Source: G039029935 sp039029935 (lineage in GTDB: Bacteria; Chloroflexota; Anaerolineae; Caldilineales; Caldilineaceae). Taken from it: a stretch of DNA of 17,409 bases. Shown piece after piece: positions 12,563 to 17,409 of the stretch; position 1 is the stretch's first letter, and every line of letters starts with the position of its first letter. Both the position numbers and the translations under genes were made by a program. Location: positions 1-17,409 of the forward strand of contig JBCCFC010000103.1 in the NCBI GenBank assembly GCA_039029935.1. Direction: 5' to 3'. The notes under the pieces are model-generated. The model ran no database searches. It saw only the letters and a list, made by a program, of their open reading frames with translations, and was not told the origin of the DNA.

Positions 12563-15500
12563 ACACAGAAACGCTTAAATAGCTTTCGATAGCCTCTGCA
12601 CGTTCAAGCAGTTGTAGATTCTGTATCGCTCTTGCTAAAGTAACAGCTTCAACAATATATTGTCTAGCTGCTTTTTCATCGGATTTATACCAAAGCTCTG
12701 CCAAACCAATCAATGCTTCGCATTCTCTACTTCGTAAATTGTTTTGTTGGGCAATGTTTAATGCCTGATTGTACCATGCTACTGCCCCTGTTATATCATT
12801 TTGCGCTCTGGCAGTCTCGGCCAAATTCATCATCGCCATAACCGCATATGCACGATTCCCTATCGACTCCGAAACCTGTAGTCCTTGCGCCAGACTTTCT
12901 GCGGCTAACTCGGTTTTGCCCATCAATAAATAATTTCTGCCGATGTTGTTGTAAATTTCCCCTTGGGATGTGAGGTTCCCACTGGTGGTTGCCAATTCGA
13001 GTCCCGATTGTAAGTAATGATGTGCGCCCAAATGATTGCCTTGTTCGGTCGAAATAATACTGAGATTATTGAGTACCACCGACATGACATGGCGATTATC
13101 CAATTGAGTACAAAGGGTCAGAGCTTGTTCCATTGTCTGTTGAGCGGCTGGGAAATCGCCTTGATGGTAGCAGACCAAGCCAGTGCTGTTGAGTGTGCCG
13201 ATCAGTGCTTGGGCATTGTCGATTGCCTGCCATGCGATACAGGCTTGTTCCAAATGGTCGTATGCTGCATCATAACGGCTCTGGATATCGTAGATAATGC
13301 CCAGATGATGGTGACACCAACCGATGAGTAAGGTGCTGCCAGCGGTGTTGGCAATAGTCGGGGAGTGGGCAACGTCGAGGGCGTGGATAAGTTTGGCTGC
13401 GGCCAAATCATAGTCGCCTAGCCGCCATAGTGCCTCACCCCACAATACATGCCCCATCCCTTCGGCCCATCGATCTGGGCTTTGTTTGGCACTATACAAG
13501 GCCATGCCGATGGTCTGAATGGCGGGCTGATAGCGACCCAGCCGAATTTGGAAACGCGCCTGCTCCAGCGTGGATCGAGTCGCCAACGCAAGTCCATCCC
13601 TGCCCCATATCGTTGCCCTATCAAGCGTGGTGTGCATGATGGACTCGCCCTCACGTGCCAGCCCCCGTAGTTGGTAGTAGATTGAGAATGATGTAAGTGC
13701 AGCGAAGAGCCAATTGGCCTGACGTTCGGCCAAGCCTGTCTGCCAAGCCATGCGCACATTGGCAATGTCTGCTTCGATTTCGGCCATTGCCTGTTGTGGG
13801 GTAGATTTTTGCAATGCGTCTGTGTGTTTGGCAAGCATGGTCAGATAGAAGTCAGCGTGGTTATGGCGCGTCTGATCAGCAGAAGTTCGCTTTTCGGCGG
13901 CAAAGGCACTCACAACGGCATGAAGACTGTAGCGGTTGCCATTGCGTGATAGCAGTGACTTGTCGGCGAGTACGGCCAAGTCCTGCGCATTGGCGGCGGC
14001 AATTTGCTCTGCCGCCATCACGGTAAAACCACCACGAAAGACCGACAGTCGAGCAAGCCGCTGTTGCAACCCCGGTGTCAACGTGCGCCACGACATCTCA
14101 AAGACAATTTGTAGACTGCGATGGCGTTCTGGCACATCACGCAGGGACGTGGTCAACCCATCCAGCCCGTCGTCCATCTGCGCTGCAATTTCCTCAGCAG
14201 TAACATCCCCTGTGAGTGCAGCCGCCAGTTCAATCGCCAGCGGCAACCCTTCCACCATGCGACAGATGCGACCTATCGCGGTGCGTTCATCAAGCGATAT
14301 CCCCTCACGCTGTTGCTGCGCCCGACGCGCCATAAACAGGTCAACGGCATCCGACTGCGAATCGACAGCTGATATCTCGCTGGCATCGGTTACATAGCCC
14401 AACCCTGTCAGCGTAATCGTCCACTCGGCCTGAATGCGCAACGCCTCTCGTGACGTGATGATCAGTTGCACATGTTGGGTACTTTTAAGAATGTCCAGAA
14501 TAAAGGGAACCGCCCCTTCAAGCACATGCTCAAAATTGTCCAGTACCAGCAGCATCTGTTTGTTGCGCAGGTAGGCGCATACCTGCTTTGTCAATCGTTC
14601 CGTACCCGTTAGTCTCAGATCGAGCGCAGTCGCAATTTCAACCGCAATCTCCTCCGCCAAATCGTCATCATCGGTGTCAATGTCCGCCAACTCCACCATC
14701 CAGATACCATCACGGTATTGCTGACCCTGATCTTGCTCAAGACAGTGACGGGCAACAGTTATGGCAAGCCTTGTTTTGCCCACACCGCCCTGCCCGACGA
14801 TGGTGAGAAGACGACACCAAGGCTGGTCGAGTCGCTCATGGATATCTTGCTGGGCGGCGACTCGGCCAAAAAATTGATTGTATGATGCGGGCAGATTGTG
14901 GTGTGTCGTGGTTGCAGGCTGATTAAACAAGGTATGGTTGGGTATGGTAGTGTCGATGAGCGGATGTTGGAAGGTCTGTGGCTGTGCCACTGTTGGCGGT
15001 TTGATAGCTGTTTGTTTGATATGAGGCGGTGTTGGGCGAACCGTCTCAATCAACGCTGTCATCTCTGGTGGCGGTCCAATATCCAACTCGCTACGCAACC
15101 GTTCAACGCAATTAGCGTAATGTGCGACAGCATCGCGCACATGACCCTCTTCGATCATTAGCTGAATCAACAGCATGTGCGCCTTTTCATCCAACCCATC
15201 CACCGCAAGCCAGCGACGGGTAATCGCGATGCCTGCTTCCATATCACCAGTGGAGAGCGTATATTGTGCCAGTTTATCATATGCAGCGATGACTTGGCGG
15301 CAAATTTGCTCTCGTGTTTCTATCAACCAAGCATCAAAGCGTGGGGTGTCGGGCAAATGAAAATCAGCAAGAAAGTCGCCATGATAGGTATCTAGGACTT
15401 CCCGAAGCGTGTCGGCTTTTTCGACCGTGTCAACTTTGCCAATCCGCGCCAACTTTTCCAATAAACGCACCGAATCAACCTGTTGCAGGCTCTCCGGTGT

Positions 15501-15761
15501 CAACGCCAGCGATTTACGTGTCACTACCAGTTCATCATCAACCTGTTTGCGCAGACGGGTCAACACGGTACGCAAATTGCTCAATGCCTGCTTTGTGGTG
15601 CGGCTGTCCCAGAGAAGATCAGCAATCGATTCACGGGAATGAGTTTGCCCTGTTTGGGCTAAATAAATCAGCAGGGCGACTTCTTTCTGGCTGCGAAACT
15701 GGGTTAATTGTCGCCCATCGTTGTACAAAGCGACTTGTCCAAGCAACGTAAACGACAACAT
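12561..15761 (-). CDS. SARP/AfsR-type regulator: wHTH-BTAD-NB-ARC-TPR (second copy)
   Basis: A 1,066-residue cytoplasmic regulator with the same architecture as the first copy. It has a winged-helix-like domain (MLSFTLLGQVALY to about residue 90), a BTAD domain (about 95-245) and a Pro/Thr/His/Gln-rich linker (about 245-300). The NB-ARC domain has FFGR, Walker A GQGGVGKT (323-330), Walker B LLVLD ending at Asp408 with the usual NFE, ITSREAL and GLPL. Many TPRs follow from about residue 690. In known family members ATP and TPR-bound ligands control DNA binding by the N-terminus. The start at 15761 fits the domain boundary; the ribosome-binding site is weak (GGGAAA). A strong promoter lies at 15866-15893. 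The two copies are clearly diverged, so I infer an old duplication or separate acquisition. Which copy uses the 11-bp arrays cannot be told. Confidence 0.92.
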   Translation of the reverse strand: MLSFTLLGQVALYNDGRQLTQFRSQKEVALLIYLAQTGQTHSRESIADLLWDSRTTKQALSNLRTVLTRLRKQVDDELVVTRKSLALTPESLQQVDSVRLLEKLARIGKVDTVEKADTLREVLDTYHGDFLADFHLPDTPRFDAWLIETREQICRQVIAAYDKLAQYTLSTGDMEAGIAITRRWLAVDGLDEKAHMLLIQLMIEEGHVRDAVAHYANCVERLRSELDIGPPPEMTALIETVRPTPPHIKQTAIKPPTVAQPQTFQHPLIDTTIPNHTLFNQPATTTHHNLPASYNQFFGRVAAQQDIHERLDQPWCRLLTIVGQGGVGKTRLAITVARHCLEQDQGQQYRDGIWMVELADIDTDDDDLAEEIAVEIATALDLRLTGTERLTKQVCAYLRNKQMLLVLDNFEHVLEGAVPFILDILKSTQHVQLIITSREALRIQAEWTITLTGLGYVTDASEISAVDSQSDAVDLFMARRAQQQREGISLDERTAIGRICRMVEGLPLAIELAAALTGDVTAEEIAAQMDDGLDGLTTSLRDVPERHRSLQIVFEMSWRTLTPGLQQRLARLSVFRGGFTVMAAEQIAAANAQDLAVLADKSLLSRNGNRYSLHAVVSAFAAEKRTSADQTRHNHADFYLTMLAKHTDALQKSTPQQAMAEIEADIANVRMAWQTGLAERQANWLFAALTSFSIYYQLRGLAREGESIMHTTLDRATIWGRDGLALATRSTLEQARFQIRLGRYQPAIQTIGMALYSAKQSPDRWAEGMGHVLWGEALWRLGDYDLAAAKLIHALDVAHSPTIANTAGSTLLIGWCHHHLGIIYDIQSRYDAAYDHLEQACIAWQAIDNAQALIGTLNSTGLVCYHQGDFPAAQQTMEQALTLCTQLDNRHVMSVVLNNLSIISTEQGNHLGAHHYLQSGLELATTSGNLTSQGEIYNNIGRNYLLMGKTELAAESLAQGLQVSESIGNRAYAVMAMMNLAETARAQNDITGAVAWYNQALNIAQQNNLRSRECEALIGLAELWYKSDEKAARQYIVEAVTLARAIQNLQLLERAEAIESYLSVSV

Positions 15762-15865
15762 AAAGATTTCCCATTGATTTATAGAACACCAATCTCTATT
15801 AAAGCCGATTAGCGGTATGATAGTTTACCAACAAATGTTACCTACATTTTCTTAACGTCCATAGA

Positions 15866-15893
15866 ATTATACATCGTTCCCGCGTTTTATCAA
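15866..15893 (-). promoter_or_regulatory. Sigma-70-type promoter of regulator 2
   Basis: Read on the minus strand, TTGATA (15893-15888, 5/6) and TATAAT (15871-15866, 6/6) are separated by 16 bp. Transcription would start near 15859, giving a leader of about 98 nt. This is the best promoter match in the window and suggests that regulator 2 is expressed without an activator. Confidence 0.6.
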
Positions 15894-15934
15894 GTACCCA
15901 GATTGGAAATCTGACCTCGGTGGTCTGCCCTTAC
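15894..15934. repeat. Degenerate two-hairpin element overlapping a stop codon
   Basis: GTA (15894-15896) and TAC (15932-15934) flank two hairpins: CAGAT-TGGAA-ATCTG (15899-15913) and ACC-TCGGT-GGT (15914-15924). The layout and the CAGATTGG motif resemble the element at 117-163. It overlaps the stop codon of the MmgE/PrpD gene (15931-15933) and abuts the -35 of regulator 2, so it may end the former transcript. Confidence 0.5.
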
Positions 15935-17334
15935 GTTAAACGGCCAAATGACTCTAACACAGGCCGCACTGCTTCACACTCCGGCAAACGCTCGACAAGT
16001 GCAATCCCCGACTCGGCCAACTCTGCACCAAACCGTGGCACAATTAGCGAGCGGAATTTATCGGCCAGCACCACTGTCTCAACGGGATTTTCGGGATTGC
16101 CACGTGGATAGTCAGCACTGCCATACAATATACGACCGTCTGCCAAGGTGATGGTGAGGCGCACAGGCCATGCCGCTGGATACATCGCTGATAACGCCTC
16201 ATCCACTACCACCGTTGTCTTTGCCAACAACGCGTTGACATTGGCATCCTGCACACCTGACGAGCCATCAGTACCAAATCGCTGCGTATCAAACTGCTCT
16301 AGCCCAACGACACCCTCTAGCAGTGCAATCGCCACACAATAGGCAATGCTAAACTTGGCTTGATAGGGCGTCTGTGGGGCCATCTCTTTGACAATCTCGT
16401 AGCCCGGACCATATGTAGCGATATGGATTTGGGCGATTTGATCAGCAATAGGGATATCTTCTACCAACTCCCCACGCAAATCCTGCGTCACATCAATGGC
16501 CGTGTGGGTATGTCCACAGCAGGAGTGGAGTTTATAGCAATTCTCGCTGATCTTCCAAACGCTGCCAAGCCCATCAGTCACACGGGACTCGTCATACGAT
16601 GTAGTCGTCGCACGAAAGAAACCGCGTTCACCTTCCAGAATACGCGTTGCCCCTGTAAAGCCGAGCTTTGCCAAGTCTGCCGAAACAATGCCGTTAAATG
16701 CCGCTTTGCCTGGATGCAAATGTTTGCTCATCGCACCGTCGGCGTTAAACTCCCACAAACCTGATGCCTGTGTCCCCGCACTTCCTAATGCATCGAGCAT
16801 CTGTGCCGGGTTGAGTTTAAGTAGTGTCCCCGCAGCGACGGCTGCACCAAAAGTGGCCGATGTCCCTGTCGGGTGCCAGTAGCGATAATGGCTGGGGTTG
16901 ACGGCCTCGCCAATGCGCAGTGAAGCCTCATAGCCAAGCACGACTGCACGGAGAAAATCCTGACCGCTGGCTCCCTCGCGCTCTGCCACAGATAACGCTG
17001 CCGGAATCACGGGTGCTGCGGCATGGAGGGTCGCACCTTTATGAACATCATCGTACTCCAAGATGTGCGTGGCTGTGCCGTTGACCAGTGCTGCCCCTGC
17101 TGCCGATGACCGCCCACCATCAAATACCGTCGCTTCAGCAGATGCGCCCAACGTCGTCACCATCCGCTGCACCATGCGCGCAGGTGGCTCCAATGCGCCT
17201 GCAAGGGCCGACCCCAGCCAGTCGAGAACAGACCGCTGGGCGTCGATGATGACGGCTTCGGGGATATCATTGTAGTGGGTAGTTGCAGTCATCTCAGCGA
17301 GTTGGCGACTGACATTGGTTGTATTGCTGGACAT
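15931..17334 (-). CDS. MmgE/PrpD family protein
   Basis: This 467-residue cytoplasmic enzyme belongs to the family of 2-methylcitrate dehydratase (PrpD), cis-aconitate decarboxylase (IRG1) and related epimerases. Family motifs that line the active site are present: EYDD (93-96), HPTGT (from His154), MSKHLHPGKAA (Lys204 region, 202-212) and CCGHTHTAID (His275). The length is normal for the family. The exact substrate cannot be read from sequence: no prpB/prpC genes are adjacent, so propionate catabolism is not supported, and a dehydratase, decarboxylase or epimerase acting on a di- or tricarboxylate is possible. AGGAG lies 7 nt before the ATG at 17334. The 169-bp gap to regulator 2, which contains that gene's own promoter, argues against an operon. 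Only 75 bp of upstream sequence is in the window. Confidence 0.92.
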   Translation of the reverse strand: MSSNTTNVSRQLAEMTATTHYNDIPEAVIIDAQRSVLDWLGSALAGALEPPARMVQRMVTTLGASAEATVFDGGRSSAAGAALVNGTATHILEYDDVHKGATLHAAAPVIPAALSVAEREGASGQDFLRAVVLGYEASLRIGEAVNPSHYRYWHPTGTSATFGAAVAAGTLLKLNPAQMLDALGSAGTQASGLWEFNADGAMSKHLHPGKAAFNGIVSADLAKLGFTGATRILEGERGFFRATTTSYDESRVTDGLGSVWKISENCYKLHSCCGHTHTAIDVTQDLRGELVEDIPIADQIAQIHIATYGPGYEIVKEMAPQTPYQAKFSIAYCVAIALLEGVVGLEQFDTQRFGTDGSSGVQDANVNALLAKTTVVVDEALSAMYPAAWPVRLTITLADGRILYGSADYPRGNPENPVETVVLADKFRSLIVPRFGAELAESGIALVERLPECEAVRPVLESFGRLT

Positions 17335-17409
17335 GGTATTTCTCCTTCAAAATATCGAGACTCCCAGATTGGTCCAAGGTAATGAGAAAATACCAAATTT
17401 TTAGAAAAA

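Noticed and set aside
15931..17334. Assigning the gene as prpD (2-methylcitrate dehydratase)
   Set aside because: Family motifs fit several enzymes, and no methylcitrate-cycle genes are adjacent, so only the MmgE/PrpD family level is supported.

Overview
Organism and evidence. The window encodes about six large proteins, one tiny secreted peptide and several long non-coding stretches rich in palindromes. Two ~1,000-residue SARP/AfsR-type regulators (DNA-binding and BTAD domains, NB-ARC NTPase, TPRs), an MmgE/PrpD enzyme, a von Willebrand A surface protein and intermediate GC suggest a multicellular or environmental Gram-positive-like or Chloroflexota-type bacterium. Chloroflexota is my best guess, by gene-content resemblance only; there is no rRNA or other phylogenetic marker. 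No tRNA, rRNA, CRISPR array or intact insertion sequence was seen.

Layout. 1-455: non-coding, with a two-hairpin palindromic element (117-163) and a strong rho-independent terminator (374-421). 456-2264 (+): type I ABC exporter half-transporter. 2265-2791: non-coding, with a hairpin and a 145-bp nested inverted-repeat element. 2792-5458 (-): secreted protein with AbfB-like, VWA, carboxypeptidase-regulatory-like and YfaP-like domains. 5459-6070: divergent regulatory region with three arrays of 11-bp direct repeats. 6071-8962 (+): Tat-type signal, beta-trefoil-like repeats, an OAA-family lectin module and an HExxH metallopeptidase domain in one chain. 8951-11977 (-): first SARP/NB-ARC/TPR regulator, overlapping the previous gene tail-to-tail by 12 bp. 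11978-12318: palindromes plus sequence related to the 11-bp repeats. 12319-12441 (+): 40-residue peptide with a signal sequence and a Gly/His/Cys tail. 12561-15761 (-): second SARP/NB-ARC/TPR regulator, with a near-consensus promoter. 15931-17334 (-): MmgE/PrpD-family protein.

How the parts may work together. Two extracellular proteins with carbohydrate-binding-type modules are divergently transcribed from one intergenic region. That region carries 4-5-unit direct repeats at exactly 11-bp spacing, the geometry SARP/AfsR activators recognise. Two such activators lie next door, with the peptide gene between them. A 19-bp piece of one array recurs inverted in the region between the first regulator and the peptide gene. 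My working hypothesis is a signal-responsive regulon in which the STAND-type SARPs control the lectin-protease, the VWA/AbfB protein and the small secreted peptide. The repeats and domain motifs are seen directly; the regulatory wiring is inference.
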